Part shown: piece by piece, positions 5,560-6,155 of the stretch | Numbering within the stretch: position 1 is the first letter of the stretch | Layout: every line of letters starts with the position of its first letter | From: Nitrospinae bacterium CG22_combo_CG10-13_8_21_14_all_47_10 | Lineage (GTDB): Bacteria > Nitrospinota > Nitrospinia > Nitrospinales > VA-1 | Length of the DNA: 6,155 nt | Direction: 5' to 3' | NCBI GenBank assembly: GCA_002786505.1 | Contig: PCTK01000053.1 | Coordinates: forward strand, 1 to 6,155 | The notes under the pieces: generated by a model | Seen by the model: the letters and a program-made list of their open reading frames with translations, nothing else | Told to the model about the DNA's origin: nothing | Databases searched by the model: none | Program-made: the position numbers and the translations under genes

Positions 5560-6155
5560 ATGAACAAGGGATTAATCAGTTTTTTAGTTTTTGTTGTCGG
5601 CCTGGCGGTGTTCCATAACGCCATATTTCCTATCTTTACACCGAAGGAGCCGGGCTGGATTCTGAATAGGTACGTTTACTTTTTGGTATTCGTGGCCTAT
5701 GTCATCATTACTAATTTGATCCTCAGGCTGAAGCCGCCTATTTCCATGACGGCTTTGTTTGTGTGGTCTTTGGGTTTTTATTTCTACAAGTTTGTATTGT
5801 ACCCACCGATTCCATGGACCCTGTTCATCACCTACATGGTGATGTGGTCGATCGGAACCTTTCTGTACATCAGTCAGGATCCTGAGACTTTCAGGGAGTT
5901 CAGGAAACCGATCGTCAGAACCATTGTTGGGGAATATAAGTTTGCGCAGATCATTGCGTTGACCGCTCTCCCGATTCTGGTGGGTTTTGGGACCTATAAG
6001 GCAATTTATCCGTCTTATCAGGAGCCCGTGGAGTTGCGGACGGTTCCCCCCGCTCCTCCTGCCACCACGAAAGTGCATGGTAAGACCTACCCGCTGGAAT
6101 CGACCAACAATCCATTCCGCATTGATGAACAGGACAAATATAAGGACAGTTTCCC
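5560..6155 (+). CDS. Multi-spanning membrane protein, probable cytochrome c-type subunit, 3' end outside window
   Basis: The frame opens at ATG 5560, 12 bases after the preceding stop, with GGAG at 5550-5553 six bases upstream, and stays open to the window end (198 complete codons). Five hydrophobic segments are visible, about 5-25, 38-56, 63-81, 86-104 and 127-147. They are followed by a Pro-rich, probably periplasmic stretch with EPVELRTVPPAPP (155-167) and NNPFR (183-187). From memory, this ELRTV-x-PAPP then NPF pattern precedes a C-terminal CXXCH cytochrome c domain in membrane proteins of Nitrospira-like bacteria and deltaproteobacteria. No CXXCH is seen before the sequence ends, so haem binding is a prediction. 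Tight spacing places it in the oxidase/cytochrome operon, probably as another membrane subunit or electron-entry protein. No CydB signature was recognised. Confidence 0.85.
   Translation, partial: MNKGLISFLVFVVGLAVFHNAIFPIFTPKEPGWILNRYVYFLVFVAYVIITNLILRLKPPISMTALFVWSLGFYFYKFVLYPPIPWTLFITYMVMWSIGTFLYISQDPETFREFRKPIVRTIVGEYKFAQIIALTALPILVGFGTYKAIYPSYQEPVELRTVPPAPPATTKVHGKTYPLESTNNPFRIDEQDKYKDSF

Noticed and set aside
5584..6078. A 164-codon open frame on the minus strand
   Set aside because: The plus-strand frame from 5560 has a proper ribosome-binding site, membrane helices and operon spacing; the antisense product shows no domain.

Overview
The window reads entirely left to right and looks like chromosome of a nitrite-oxidising or related chemolithotroph, most likely Nitrospinota (Nitrospina-like), with Nitrospira as second choice. 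This rests mainly on the gene at 2120-4093. It resembles the divergent cytochrome bd-like oxidase subunit I proteins known from nitrite oxidisers, and it is followed by a membrane-bound dihaem cytochrome c instead of cydB. The moderate base composition fits Nitrospinota somewhat better. The assignment comes from recalled family resemblance, not from a search.

Region 1 (1-1745) is housekeeping. It holds the 3' end of a TIGR04282/DUF2064-type nucleotidyltransferase-fold protein, then 48 bases later a complete hisD (histidinol dehydrogenase) with all expected zinc and catalytic residues.

Region 2 (1746-2119) is a 374-base non-coding stretch. It carries a near-consensus sigma70-type promoter (TTGACA, 17-base spacer, TCTAAT, extended -10 TG) that would give a 5' leader of about 295 nt. 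The leader contains a hairpin at its very 5' end, further stem-loops, a possible 12-13 codon leader ORF, a perfect 9-bp AT-rich inverted repeat overlapping an FNR/CRP-like site, and a near-perfect palindrome directly next to a consensus Shine-Dalgarno sequence. This leader is the least explained part of the window.

Region 3 (2120-6155) is a respiratory operon: a bd-like oxidase subunit with a signal peptide and about 12 membrane segments; a 10-bp G+C-rich intercistronic hairpin without a U-tract; a four-helix membrane protein with a duplicated periplasmic cytochrome c domain; and, 12 bases after that stop, a five-helix membrane protein cut by the window end, whose C-terminal part may be another cytochrome c. 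The gene set suggests a membrane complex that passes electrons from periplasmic c-type cytochromes to an oxidase core. Direct cytochrome c oxidation by this core is inference.

No tRNA, rRNA, CRISPR array, insertion sequence or attachment site was seen.
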